A model generated the notes under the pieces. It searched no databases. It saw only the letters and a list, made by a program, of their open reading frames with translations, and was not told where the DNA came from. Positions 1 to 12,837 of a stretch of 64,000 bases of DNA are shown here, piece by piece. Both the position numbers and the translations under genes were made by a program. How positions within the stretch are numbered: position 1 is the first letter of the stretch; each line of letters starts with the position of its first letter. Location: positions 65,657,559 through 65,721,558 of the forward strand of contig NC_088101.1 in the NCBI RefSeq assembly GCF_036370855.1, written 5' to 3'. This stretch comes from Dromaius novaehollandiae. Taxonomy: Eukaryota > Chordata > Aves > Casuariiformes > Dromaiidae.

Positions 1-599
1 TCATAGCCAATTTTTGTAGTTATGTCTCTGCTATGAATTAAGCTATTCCCCCACCCCCAACCAAGTACAGAATTTTCCTTTCCTAATCTTGGAGCTAAGC
101 AACCTATTATGCCCGAGCTGCTAATTGAATTAGTCTCTGTAACTGTATTTCATACATATAAACATATTTGATACTTAAGAGAACAGGTATAAGGGTGTAG
201 CTTAACTGACATTTCATTCAAGGGCTGCTGTTACATAGTCTCAAGGAGAGATCTAAATTGCCTCTAAAGGCCAAATCTTTCCTGTCTCCTTTCAGCAATC
301 CTAATCTACTTTTGGACAGCTCTGCAGAGATGAAACTATTCTTATTATCAAAGGCACAAGAAAAAATATTATAAATCTTAGCTTTCCCAGAAAGAATTTT
401 TGGTATAATACCTATGCACCAGCCATCTTATCCACACATATATCAATAAAAAACATGAATATTTGACTACAAGAAGTAGGAAAGAAGGAACTGAAGGGAC
501 AGTACAAGAAAAGAAAAAATGAGAACATATAAGCATAACAAAATATTATATACCTATTGCAGATTGTAGCAAGAACCTTTCCCCTCAGAGGGCTGTCAA
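1..599. other. AT-rich unique DNA, no gene seen
   Basis: No open frame with recognisable protein content, no repeat family I can name and no RNA gene are visible. A 63-codon minus-strand frame runs into the start of the neighbouring CR1 copy and looks like chance. Confidence 0.6.
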
Positions 600-1250
600 G
601 CACAGAATCGCAGAACAGTTGGATTGGCAGGCAGCTCTGGAGATCAGCTAGTCCAACCCCCTGCTCAAAGCAGGATCAAGCAAAGCAAGCTGCTCAGGGC
701 CATGTCCAGTTGGGTTTTGAGTATCTCCAAGGATGGAGACTGCACAGCCTCTCTGGGCAACCTGTTCCAGTGCTCGACCACCTTCACTCTAAAGAAGTTT
801 TTCCTTATGTTTAAATGGAATTTCCTGTGTTTCAGTTTGTGCCCCATCCTGTCATTGAACACCACCGAGAAGAGTCTCAATCTGTCTTCTTTTCTCCACT
901 CTTTATAAACACTTCATCAAGTGTTTATAAACGTTAAGATACCCCCCTTAATCATCTTTTTGGCTCTTTGCTGGATCCACTCATGTCTCTCTTGCACTGG
1001 GGAGCCCAGAACCGGATCCAGCACTCTAGGTGTGGCCTCACCAGTGATGCGGAGAGGGAAATATCACCTCCCCCAACCTGCTCGCAATGGTCTTTCTAAT
1101 GCAGCCAAGGAAACTGTTGGCCATCTTTGATATAAGGGCACACTGCTGGCCCATGTTCAACTCGTTGTCTGCCAGGATCCCTAGGTATTTTTCTGGTAAG
1201 CTGCTTTCGAGCTGGTTGGCCCCCAGGGTATCCTGGTGCGACACCTCACA
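600..1250 (-). mobile_element. CR1 LINE fragment, 3' part, antisense
   Basis: This is a 5'-truncated CR1 non-LTR retrotransposon copy lying antisense. It opens with the complement of the CR1 3' terminus (CACAGAATCGCAGAACAG), then follows the usual antisense order: GGAGATCAGCTAGTCCAACC, CTCCAAGGATGGAGACTGCA, GGCAACCTGTTCCAGTGCTC, TTGTGCCCCATCCTGTC, GGTGTGGCCTCACCAG and GGGCACACTGCTGGCCCATG. Against the CR1 pattern I know, about 100 bases are missing near 945-950: the text jumps from GATACCCCCCTT straight to AATCATCTTTTTGGCTC, skipping the CTTCTCCAGGCTGAACAG part. There is also a small inverted insertion at 902-931. The short frames on both strands here are decayed retrotransposon or its shadow, not host genes. 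The 3' end of the element is the left edge; the right edge (about 1250) is the 5' truncation and is approximate. Confidence 0.95.
902..931. repeat. perfect 13-bp inverted repeat inside the CR1 copy
   Basis: The arms TTTATAAACACTT (902-914) and AAGTGTTTATAAA (919-931) are exact reverse complements separated by the 4-base loop CATC. In the CR1 family only the right arm (CATCAAGTGTTTATAAA) is expected here, so the left arm appears to be an extra inverted copy of the adjacent 13 bases. A template-switch event during replication or reverse transcription would give this. Confidence 0.85.
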
Positions 1251-4200
1251 TGTTGAACAAACACTGTCAAGGATAGAAAAGAAATTGAGAAATATTTTTT
1301 TTCAGAATTATTTTCCTTTTATTGTGTTATTGTATTTGTATGTTCAATCCTTTTACACTTTCTAAATGTAGGTGACAAAGTAAATGAAAATTATATGGTA
1401 TAATAAAATATATGATAATTATAGGTTACATCCTGGCCTCAGATGCATTACAGTGCAGATTTGCAAAGGGGTGAAAGATGCTCCCTGAAGATTCCTAGAG
1501 TTCCTTGAGTTTAATATCTGTTAAGCCTCATGTTCAAATCTTGGCAAAGAGCAGTTAGAGGTTCTGCAGTGCAGGGCCACTTCCTCTCTCTTCGGATGAG
1601 GAGAAGAATAAGGCATTAACTCTACTGATCAAAGCTACTTCACATGTTTGCATATTATATGTAATATATGTATTATATACGGCAGCTGCACGCTACCCTG
1701 TAACTTGGACTGATTATTTGCTATGCATACTATGACTGGAATGAGAAAGACACACATTCAGAATTAGAAGAAGTCTGTAATGGAAGTCTTGTAATTGTTT
1801 AAAAAGTATTGTAACCGCCAGGTTACTTTACTGTACCGCCAGGTTGCTTTAATGATTGCTTTTTATTGTTGTTTGCTACCATGAAGTTCAACATTTTCTA
1901 ATTATTCACTCAGTGACAGTTCAGAACAGGGAAAATAAAGAGCAGGGAGAAAAGAGCAATTCTTGTCGCCTTACATTATCTTGCTCAATTCAATTCTTCA
2001 TCTGTTATACATACAATTCTGGAATATTTGACAGTTCTTTTGTTCTTTCCGCAGGTTTTCTGCTCATGATACATGGTGTTCTTATTAATTGTATCTGGAG
2101 GAAAAAACAAAAACACAACTTTTTTTTCTTACAGATGCTGAGTTCTCGGTGGCAGATACAAAACGACATATAGGATATGTCTACATCATAGTTACTGGTA
2201 TGTAGGCATTGCGGTCACTGATAATTAGCTTGCTAACAACATTGCGGTAACATTCAGGCAACTCTGGTGGAGCTGAGTAAATACTTTGGCAGCATGATGA
2301 AGGGAAAAGCTAACCCCAGTTGGACTGATGTATCTGTAGCATTTTAAAATGAGACGAGTATTTGGAAAAACTGTATCACACTGACTTTAGGTAGATTTAT
2401 TGCACCTGACATTCAATGATTAATGAAAGACTTACTTCTGCCCTTTCTGGAACAGATGCACAAGGAGAATACATAGAGACTGTGCCTCTTACTTTGTGAA
2501 GAAACACAATTATTATTCTTGCAGTCAAGCATTATCTACTCTTGGTGGCTTTCCATAGATGGTATAAAGACATGAAGAAAAAATAGTTCCACGGCCTTAT
2601 TATGCTGGTGCCATACAAAGACAAAGTTTATTTTTCAAAGTGGCTTCCAATCCTCTGGCATTATTAAGTCCTCACTGTTCAAAGTTACTGTGGAAAATGT
2701 TATGGGAATTCCCACTCTCATGTGCTGGGATTGATCCTTTCTGCAGTAATAGGTAATGCTATAAAAACATCAAATGTCACAGGTACCCATAAGGGAACAT
2801 GAAACAAGCAAGGAATTACCAAGACGAAAGTATAAGGTTTGAGAAACCTCTGTGACCTCTCTGTGAATGGACATAGAAGTCATGACTCATTATCACAGAA
2901 GTCTGTCTTTATTTTCTAAGGTTTCTTGGCATCATTTTTTTCACAGCTTTGATAGTTTTATTTTCACCACCCATTTTTAATCAATGATAAATTTTCTCTT
3001 AAAATTTGATTTGGAATCTGTTGAAAGTGGAGGTATTTTAAGAATAAAAGCATTCAATCCCATTTTGAAGTTATTGGGTGTGTGGTTATGCGTGTGGTTT
3101 TGCCCCAGACAAATAGTAAAGAGAAGATACTTGGATATAAATCTTTTTCCTTACAAACATAAGCCCCCATGGTGATAGATCAGTTATTTTAGATTGCAAA
3201 TTTTTGGATTTTTCACCTTTTATTTTCTTTCTCCTTTTTATGCATTTACATAATCGCAGTAAATATTTATTATCAAAATATGCATATGTTTTCTCACTCT
3301 CAGCTTTGACTTACTGATGCATTTCGCTTTTTAATTTCTTTAGGTTTTTTTAAAATAACATAACACAACTGTGCAGTTCAGGGGAAAAATCCTAGTTGCT
3401 GCTGATCTCCCAAGAAACCAGAGACATCTTCTCATCCCAAATCTAAAAATGACTTGAATGATAATTTCAGTTTGGTATATGCATGAGTCTAGCAAAAGTC
3501 ATTGCAAATCCAGTCTTTGCAATTGTAGATCCTAGGCAACATTTTGAATTTTAAGAAGAAGATGCACTGACACCTGTTTTAGCTTTCCCATTCACTCATT
3601 GTAGTGCCTCCCATGCTTCTTCAGCATAGTCTTCTAGCTTCACAACCCACTGTGCAACTCCTAATATCCTACTTTTTTCCTCCTCTGTTTTCTCAAACTA
3701 AAAACAGAGAAGAGAGCAATTGAAAATAGTTGTTTGGACCATCTCTTTTCTTCTTCCCTTTTTAACGTGCTCCAATTTACAAAGTGCACACTTTATTTAC
3801 TTCAGTTTTGCTTGATTGGTTGATTTAAGTATCATTTACAGGCTTCCCTAATGAGCAGCTTACTTTTTATTTACATCTGCAAGGAAAAAGAGCTATAACT
3901 TTTTTTTTTTTTAATGAAAACTTTGATTTCTAGCAGGCATTTGGTGGCCCAGTTTTGATACAGCCAGTAAATCACTCTCATTTACTGCTTAAGACATTAA
4001 TAAGCTTTAAAATAATAGTTTAATCAAGTAGTCTTGTCACTATATTTAAACTGGATATGGTTAGCAAACTGAGCATTGTCTCCTTCCTTCCTTGCACGTT
4101 CTGGCATAATGTATCAAGGAAATAAGAAAAATATTTTGGTTTTAATAAATACTTTTGACAAAAATCTGACCAAGAAATCACTGTTAGCTCACCATCAGAT

Positions 4201-7200
4201 TCCTGACACAAGACCCAGATAATGTTCAAGCATCTGATGACTAACCAGAAACCAGGCCTTAACCATCAATTTTGGAGTCTATAGACACACTCAAATAATT
4301 TATCTAGCATATCACATAGATGCGCAGCAGAAGAGGACTGTGTCAGGGTTCAGTCCAGTTTAATTCTTCAATAGGCAGATGCTAAGCTTGGACCAACAAG
4401 CTTTTTGCAGAATTTCTAAACAAGCCACTGCTTTTAGCTAAGGAACAAAGAACAGAAATTATAATTCATAAGAAAAACAATGCCATTTTTAAAACACAAT
4501 GCTACTCCTTAGCCCTGGGAGTCATCAGTGAAATGCTGCTTATAAGAAAGACTAGATGCATGTGTCACCAAGCTTCTACGTTAACCTCCTTCATTCTGAA
4601 CTGCTGAAAAGAATCCAAGAACAGATACCTGAGCTGTGGCTATTTCTGCTTCCCATCCTGTTGACTTCTCGATGCGGCTGTTTAAGACACCAGATCATTT
4701 TGTTGGCAAGGCAACCTTTCCTTTGTAAACTCATGTTTTCTTAGGGGAAATTATTTTATTGTCCAGAAAATATTGTTTGAACAAGGAAGCATTTTTAGTT
4801 AAGGAAAAAAAAACCAAAATCCTTTTTCACAAATGGTGTTTGGTGTTTTATTTCAAACTAAGATGGCGCTCAGAAGGCAAAGCCCAACTAAAACTCAAGC
4901 TGTGCTTTACATTTTGACTCAGAATTAAATAGAGTTCATATGTCAGTATAAGCTTTAAACTGTATAGAGCCCCCTAATTGTAACAACATGTTAATTTTAA
5001 GTTTTCCATTCTTCAAGAACCTATTGACTCATTTTAAAATATAGCTTTTGGATTTTAAACCTTGGATTATTTTTTTTATCAACACCGAGCAAAAAGGTTG
5101 AAATCAGATTTATAATGCCACTGGAGATTAATTAAAGAAATTCTACTGTGACTTTAATCAGTAGAGGTGTCTATGTCCAAATATTACCACTTCAGTTATT
5201 CTGAAAACTCTAGGCGAGACAACAAAATTAATTATTTAAGAGTTATTATGGAAAATTGCGTTATTAAAAAATGGATAAATTAAATGGTCCCTATCAGAAC
5301 TTCAAGTTTCTGAGCCTGAGAAATTCAGTAAGTTGAATTAGGAAGTGAATAATTGCAATTTCTTCACTGGAAAAAAAGAATTATACCTGGGTTATTCTAA
5401 AAGTCAGCATAAAAAGAAAAAAAAAGAGTTTGAATATAATTCTACATTTATTTTTGGTTGAGCAAGAGTAGAAAGATAATTTATTTCATTAGTAGCTGTT
5501 AATGGGGGTGAAAGAAATGGAAGTCCATTATCATTTCCCAAAAGTCTTCTAAAGCAAAGGGTCCCAACCTGGTGTTACAGACACTGCTAATGTTTGGGAA
5601 TCCACTGGGTCAAAGCAATAGGAGAGGTCCTTATACAGCATTCAGTTGAACCTTCTGAACTATGATTACTTTCTGTACTACAACTGGCGACAGGCAACAG
5701 AATCCTTTTGAATTTTATGACATTTCTTCACGTTTTCATTCATTCATTCAAGTAACCTAAACATGTATTAATAATAACCAAACCAATATCTTTGGTGGTA
5801 ACAATACATACAAATAATAAATTAAAAAATCAACCCTGTTTTTGTACTCTATATTCTTAGTACTGCAATAGTTGAAGTGTGCTAGTGTTTATATGCATCA
5901 TAAAATAGAGTGTGAGTGCTAATACACTAATGTTTTAAAATAGAGTTCCCATTAAAGTCTTCAGAACAGGACCATTTTTCATCAGTCTGAAGGGTTATCT
6001 GTTGCCGAAGATCAGTTCAGATGGGAATAGTCCATTTTTTATTATTTTCATATTAAAAAGCAATACCGGATACAGTTCCAGCTCACACCTAACAATGTGC
6101 CAACCAATCAAAATATTTTTTTCTGTCACCATGACAACAATCATAGATAGAGTATTGCAACAAGCCATCAAAATTCAGATGATATCATCAGGCTAACAAT
6201 GTGTTGAAAAACATTTCTGTTGCCTCTAGCAACAAATAGCTTCGTTAAGTCCCATGCTGCCTTGGGAACTCAGAAAAGCAGAATACTGAAGTGAAAACAC
6301 TGGGAATAGAAGTGAACTAAACAGTCAAAAGGAAATGAAGTTAAACCTCAAATCTAATTTAATACGTAGGTACCTATATGGTAGTTGCTGCAACAGCTAC
6401 CTAAATTCCAAGTGCCTGCTCACCAAAGTGGAATCCAAAAGTGTCAGATAGGTATCCACGTTTCACAGACAGCCCAAAGTGTGCCTTAGAAAGCTAATCT
6501 ATAAAACATATTAAAATGATGAAGATCTGCCTAGAATCAGTCAGAAAACACTAAGCGGATAGAGCTGAAGTCCCAAGTCTTGCTATAGACACAATGCCTA
6601 GAGTTAGAGGCGAAGGAAAACAAGTCCATGTACAATCCTAGAAATGTACATTTCCTCAGAGTAGCTTACTGATGTCAGTTCCACACTCACTCGCGCACAC
6701 CAGAAGAAAAACAATACTTTCTGGAAAATTTCACATCCTCATTTTTCAGGAAAACTTCCTGAACTTAAAGCCACAAGCTACTTTTGGTAGGAGCCTTCTT
6801 CACTGCTTTCATAAGAGCTGAAACAGAGATTTTTGTCCATTTTCCCAGAAAGCCAAATAGGAAGTATATAAAAATAGAAGAGAGAAACTAGTACATATAT
6901 CTGAGAACTGGGAATCTTTGCTCCTTCAACTATGCATGTATGCAACGTTAAATAGTAATTAGAGAACAGAGAGTCTTTCTACTAGCTGTAATTGGGTTAC
7001 TTTTTTTTTCTATGTTTAAAATGTCAGTGCTGTTATCACCTTCAGCAGCTGTAGCTCCATGCACATTTTGTGATGTGACACTTTCTCTTAGAAGGTGTAA
7101 GCATATCTATTAGATCAAGGGATTTAAGCATTACCATGCCTTTCCTCTGTATACCTGTGGGATTTAGAAGCTAGACACCTTGTTGCTTAGACTAGGCATG

Positions 7201-9367
7201 AATAAAATGAGAAATGCAGAAGTACTGGAACTTTCAGGTCAAGAAACTAAGCATATAGTGAGGTATTCAAGATGAGGCAGGTACTTAGGAAGAGTTTATA
7301 AATTAAGATGTGGGCACCTGAAGTCCATCTAAGTTCATTATTAGATCCTACTAAGAAGAAAACCTAAAGGCAATCATTTGTTATTTTAGAAAAAAATACT
7401 CATTAACTCAAACAGCCAAATCAGTTATTCCACACATTCCACAAAATAGCCTGTGTTTCACTTCCTTTTTAGAATGGGTTTATCAATAAGTAGCGGTTTG
7501 CCTGACTGATACTGAAAAATTCTATTATAGAGTGATTTTCAGCACATATTTTCACAAAGTGTTCTCAAGAAACACTGCTAAATTAATGGAAACATAGACT
7601 GATCTGCAGTTATTTCTCCCTTCTACAATTCTAATTTCTGGCATCACCTCTGGAGCCACAGAGTGACATAATAACAAAACACAAAAAACGGTCCAAGTTT
7701 CAAGAGGCACACCCAGGTCAACTAGAATGAATACATCTCAGGCAAGGAAGATAACTTAGATTCTGATCTAGCAAAACATTTAATAATTTTAGTCACTGTT
7801 CTTAATCCATTTATTATCTATACATTAGAAATTCACTACTTCTTGGAAGGTTATAGATGTCCAGAAAGCAAGAGTGATTAAATATAACAAATAATAATGA
7901 AGTGTCCCTTGGCAAACAGTGATTTAATAATTCTCCTCTTTCTGAAAAGTAAAAATAAGCAGAAAAACACTTTAAGTTTTTTTATTATTCATATTGGATC
8001 ACTTTTGACATATACTTAATGACTTTTGAATTGAGAATATGGTTTCAAATTCCATTTCTCAGGTTATACCACATTTTCAAGGTCACAAATTTTCAGCTAA
8101 GTCTTGTACAACCATTTTATAGTCAAAAGTAATTACAGTTACAAAAGATCAGATAACCGTGATTGAGTGGATGAACCATACACAGACACTGTCCATTAAC
8201 AGTCCTGTGCAATGCAGCTAGAAACCCCTGCAGCAGATGCCAGAATTTTAAAGGAAACAGTCGCTTAGGCTTCATCAGCCTGTAATTCAACAGTCTAATT
8301 AAAGATTTGGGGTTCAGTCAGGGGTGCTAATGAATACATGTGAGTGTGAATTGGTAGGAAATGCCAGTCTGTAGGAAGGGAGTAGTAATCTCAGCACTAC
8401 AGAAGTTTGAAGCTATGTTTTTTTGTGTTTCTACATCAAACCACCCAGATTACACTGCAGTCAGCAATACGCCCAAAGTTAAGCTGGCTTTAACTAGAGA
8501 ACCTCACATACCAACCTCGACAGCTCTAGTACTAGCTTCATCTGCTGAAGAATGACCTTGTGCCCCAGTAAAGACTTCAGAGAGCCCTCACTCCTCCTGA
8601 ATTTAGGGCAGTGGCTAAGTGAGCCTGTACATGCACCTGATCGCATTGGATGATGTGGCCTGAAAGCAACCAACTTAATTAACTTTAGTGCACTAACCTT
8701 GGCATCCTTTAAAAACACTTATAACAAGTTAATTCTCTGACTGTTATCAGGGGATTGCCTCTTATGTTTGCTAATTTCTGCTCTAGAAGTCTATGACCTT
8801 ACTGTAAGTCAACTTTAGTTCATACTGTGTTTTTTTTTAGTTGAGAAAAATTCAGTTAAACACCTCCTGTAAAGTACTCACATATTAGTTGCTTAGAGCT
8901 CTTTTCTTCACTTATCTGTAACATCTTGTATTCAAATGAGAGGGCTTATTGTGAGGTGATATACTATGTGAAGTACTGATTTGTCAGGGCATTCAAGCAA
9001 CATTCATTAGGGTCTCTCCATCTCACCCATTGTCTTTTGAGTGCTATATGATTAGGAGGCTTTTTACAAGTTAAGTCCTTGTATGTCTGCATTAGAGCAT
9101 ATATGTGCATGTTTAAAAATAATTAAGATATTTTGCTATAGTAAAGAGAGAATAGAACTAATTTGATTTGGTTGGTACTAGCATACCTGATAGGCTACTA
9201 TGAAGTGCTTTTCTAGGTTCTGTGGTCTGTTTGCAAAGCAGAATTTCCTTTGATTACCCATTTTAATAACAGACTACCAATTTTCCAAAATGCTCCCTTG
9301 TTAGAATTTTCCCATTCTTGTCTCTCACTTTGCTGACTTTCAGGGGGGTTTTGTTTGCTTGTTTTCA

Positions 9368-9369
<2 letters not shown>
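1251..9369. other. AT-rich unique DNA, no gene supported
   Basis: About 8 kb without a frame above roughly 105 codons and without a transposon I can name with confidence. It contains a two-copy tandem repeat at 1811-1853 and short homopolymer runs. Around 6366-6500 and 7150-7330 there are words such as TAGGTACCTATATGG and GGGCACCTGAAGTCC that resemble an old amniote interspersed repeat, but the match is too weak to call. Confidence 0.5.
1811..1853. repeat. two-copy tandem repeat, 22 + 21 bp
   Basis: Units GTAACCGCCAGGTTACTTTA.. (1811-1832) and GTACCGCCAGGTTGCTTTA.. (1833-1853) are adjacent, with one base deleted and a few substitutions. Each contains one CpG (ACCGCCAGGTT) in an otherwise AT-rich stretch. 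Confidence 0.8.

Positions 9370-9401
<32 letters not shown>
9370..9401. repeat. T32 homopolymer (poly-A on the minus strand)
   Basis: An uninterrupted run of 32 T. Read on the minus strand it is a poly-A stretch, but no AATAAA-type signal lies close upstream of it on that strand and I see no recognisable retrocopy. The lysine run in the minus-strand frame 9213-9488 comes from this tract and is not protein evidence. Confidence 0.9.
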
Positions 9402-9406
<5 letters not shown>

Positions 9407-9532
9407 TGCTTTCATTTGTTAAACTGCAGAGCTCTTTCTTCCAGGAGTCTAAAAAGAGATGTCTGTACATTCTTTCCTTCCTTTTCAATCTAACATAAAA
9501 CTAGGGATAGAAGACAGGTGTCCATGATAAAT

Positions 9533-9575
9533 GTTCATTGTTTATTGGAGGTAATGCCTCCAATAAGCAATGGAC
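9533..9575 (+). repeat. near-perfect hairpin, 19-bp stem, 5-nt loop
   Basis: Left arm 9533-9551 (GTTCATTGTTTATTGGAGG) and right arm 9557-9575 (CCTCCAATAAGCAATGGAC) pair along their whole length around the loop TAATG (9552-9556). Seventeen of 19 pairs are Watson-Crick and the other two would be U.G wobbles in a plus-strand transcript. An A-rich left flank against a T-rich right flank extends pairing weakly. It could be a small MITE-like remnant, a chance palindrome or a short RNA hairpin; the stem is shorter than a typical animal pre-miRNA. Confidence 0.75.
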
Positions 9576-12500
9576 TTTTTTTAATACATAATTAGGCAAG
9601 TATTTTCCCTGCACAAAGCAAAATCAGATCTGCATAGAGATTTTTTTTTTCATCTGAGCAAACTAAAAAAACAATAGAGTTGAAAGACTTTATAGTGCAT
9701 TATAAAATAAATGTCATGATCATTGACTTATATGCACAACACATTAATTTACACCCTGGTAGCATAAGGTGTATAAATCAACACTTTTCACAATGTATTT
9801 AAAGCATTCCAGCTACGCTTATAACATTGGATTTGAGTTTACCTCTGAATTATAATGTAAACTCTGACTGGGACAATAATGGGAGAACCACTGTGTGTTG
9901 TTTAGCACCTGATGCATTTTTATTACGTGTAGCTATTTCTGCTTAGTGACGTGATCTCTAGTCAGGAACTTATAAGACTGGTGACTAAGAAAAATGAAAT
10001 GTAAAAAATCTGCTGTGCCATTTTCTGGCTGTTTCACAAAATGTCAAGAAGTCTTTGTCAGAACAGAAAGAGTAGAGCAAGAAAGTAAGAGATGTATGCA
10101 ATTTCTGTATAGATACTGACAATAGACTGTGTTTTGATTATCCCATTTTAGATTTGAATTATTAAAATACAGATATTTTTTCTTTAAAAAATACAATTAA
10201 GTTCCTATTTAGTGTGTATTATGAATGAAAAGCTTTCAGATTTGTTTATTTTTTACTGCACTACATTAAAAATGAGTTACAGGATTGGGAGGAACAGGAC
10301 TTGATATAAATCTCTTCTTCCTGTGCTATTTCTTCAGAATGGCCTGTGAATGTGTTGAAAACTTGTATGTTCTTGCTTCTTGAAGCACACTTCATATTCA
10401 TTTTGTATGAAAATTAACCCCTTGGGTAACAGAGGCCCTTAGGGCAAATGACAGCAAGCTGCTTTTACTACTGCTAGTCAGCTGATAGAGAAAGTTCTAC
10501 AGTTGAATAGCCTTGGCTGTAAGTCTTCAAACAATCCCACTATGATTACTTAGCATGTTTCACACATGAGCTGTCTCTCTCTCCAGGGTACTTGTTCAGT
10601 TTTATTGTTCTCTGTAGTTCATACAGTATACAGATATAGAAGAAGAAGGCAAACCATGTGGGGATTAGCAGTGACTTTAAGTGTTAATGCTTCATAACAT
10701 TCCATATTCTGAGAAATTCACATTAAAATTCTACAAGTGGCATAAGCTGTGTGCAGAGTGTTTGAAAAAAGACAGTGTTAAAGCTGGGAGTTGGGGGAGT
10801 TATCTAGAGGTGAAAAGTGCGGGCAAGAAGGTATGTTCTGAGCAGAACTTCCGTAATACGACCAAATAAACTGTATAATGAATTCAGCTCCAATAACTAC
10901 AAGTACACTAAGATTATATCTGATAATAATTGTGTTAAGTATTTTAATGACTTCTGCTATATTCTTGTTTTGTTTTGTTTTATTCTGTAATTCTAGTAAG
11001 TATGTTGCTGATAGGGATTATGGCCTGCAACTTTTTACTCTGAAGTGTAGGTTTATGTGTAATAGCATAAGTTATGTTTTTATTCAGATTTGAATTATCA
11101 CATTTGGAGTTGACCTTTGCCAAGGTGTTACTGAGTCATGAAACTGCAAGAATGCCTAAAATTGGCTTTTAGTTCTGCCTACCTTGTCTTTAATCTGTCT
11201 TTCTTGGTCTACTGTTAATTTCACTAACACTTCCATCAACAGTAAAGACCCAGACTGAGCTTCCAAAATCTGCCAGCTTCCCTTCATAAAGGTTCATGAA
11301 AAGCAAAACATGTCACTGTCCAGAGTCTAGAATTGTTACTTGCTACATTGTTCTCTGCTCCTGCTGCCTCAGAAGTGACTATCTTCTGTGCTATCTTTGG
11401 GCCTCCCACTACCCTGGGCGAGGGTCACTCATTTCATATGATGCAATTAAAAAATTATTTTCTCAAAAACAAACAATAAACCACCACCAGCCCTGCAAAA
11501 AAACCAAACTTGTGCAGCAATCAGCAAAACAATTCACAGCAGATGGTAACACAAAAAGCAAATATGCATTACAGGAAAAAAAATCAAAGAAAAATACAAT
11601 AATGAAGCAAAGAACTATAATTTTATTTCTTTTATTGTCTGATCCTTTCTACTTCCTTGCTCCAGACTAGACGTGTGGCTGGCTTATTGCAGCTGCCTTT
11701 CTGATGTGCCAATTCAATGCTGGATTTTTCAGGACTGGATGGTGTTGAAGCTACCTATTCTCCCCTTACCTCTTCAAGGAGCATTGCCTTACTATTGTAC
11801 AGATAACTTGTGGCATATATATACCCTTCAACAGGTTTAGAAGGCCCAGATTCTCCTCATGTAGTGCTCTAATCACAAAGACCTTAAATGATCTTTAACT
11901 TTTATTGAGCTGATAGGTGAATACTTGACTCTCACTGTAAAACTATCTTGTGTTGGAAACAACAAGAATTTTTTTTCCTGTGGTTTTCCTAGAACAGACT
12001 GTCTTTTCTTCACCGTATCACCTGTAGTAAGATCAAAAGACTGTGAAAAACATCTTTCTTTTACTGAAAGGTAAGAAGTACTGTACTTGAAAGTCATTAA
12101 GCATACTGCTGCAAAGTAAAATAGAGCAGACTTTGAGCATAAATGTAATCAGTTAACATATCTCAGTTGGGGTGTGGCAACTTGTTAAAAGCAAACTATA
12201 TCTGACCATATTCTTACACTATTCGGTCTCACTGAAGTTAATCGTAAAACTCCTACTTGCTGCCGTAGAATCAAAATGATATCAATAGGGACAATCTTGC
12301 CTGTGCAACACTTATGTGAGGATTATTAGATAGTAGATTAGAGGAATAGTAGCTATTAGTTTAGATTGCTCAAAAATAGATGATATGGTCGTGTAAAAGT
12401 TTTAGCGTAGTACACACAATGACACCTAAGCCATGTAACCAAAAGAAATATTTTTGAAAGATAAAGGTGTATATTCTGGACTGTGTATTGTTATCACGGA

Positions 12501-12578
12501 ATGCTGGCTGTGGGATTCAAAATTATCTCCAAATTTCTGTTTTCATTTCACTACTGATAAGGGGTGTTCTGGGCTGTA
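9576..12578. other. AT-rich DNA, no gene supported
   Basis: Several short frames occur (for example 11296-11670 plus, 124 codons, and 11873-12097 minus) but none shows a domain, signal peptide or exon-like bias that I can recognise. A short TTTTG run lies near 10965-10982. No transposon could be identified with confidence. Confidence 0.5.
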
Positions 12579-12837
12579 TCAGCTGGTCTGACACCTTCCC
12601 TTGACAGTCTCTGGTTTAACCAGAAATGCAGGTGATTATCATTTAAAATCTGACAATCACTGTGATATTTATGGCTATATCATCCTGGTATTTTCCATGT
12701 TCCGTGTTATTCCACACTGCCTCTTCAACTGGTGTGACATTTTCTCTTGGCAGTCTCTGATTTAACCATGCATGTAGCTGATCACCATTTTAAAACCTGA
12801 CAGTCACTGTGATATACATCATAATATTATCCTACTA
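12579..12837 (+). repeat. diverged direct duplication, about 110-bp units
   Basis: Unit 1 (12579-12690) and unit 2 (12725-12837) share the same ordered words: TCAGCTGGTCTGACA / TCAACTGGTGTGACA, GACAGTCTCTGGTTTAACCA / GGCAGTCTCTGATTTAACCA, TCTGACAATCACTGTGATAT / CCTGACAGTCACTGTGATAT, and ATATCATCCTGGTA / ATATTATCCTACTA. The offset is about 146-147 bases and identity is roughly 80% by eye, so the event is old. I do not recognise the unit. It could be an ancient local tandem duplication or two neighbouring copies of an unnamed repeat. No matching third copy was noticed in the window. Confidence 0.8.

Noticed and set aside
557..1365. Several 68-94-codon frames on both strands as genes
   Set aside because: They lie in or across a CR1 copy and contain its 3' sequence in several frames; no host protein is implied.
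9213..9488. 91-codon minus frame with a poly-lysine run
   Set aside because: The lysines are translation of the T32 tract; the rest has no recognisable motif.
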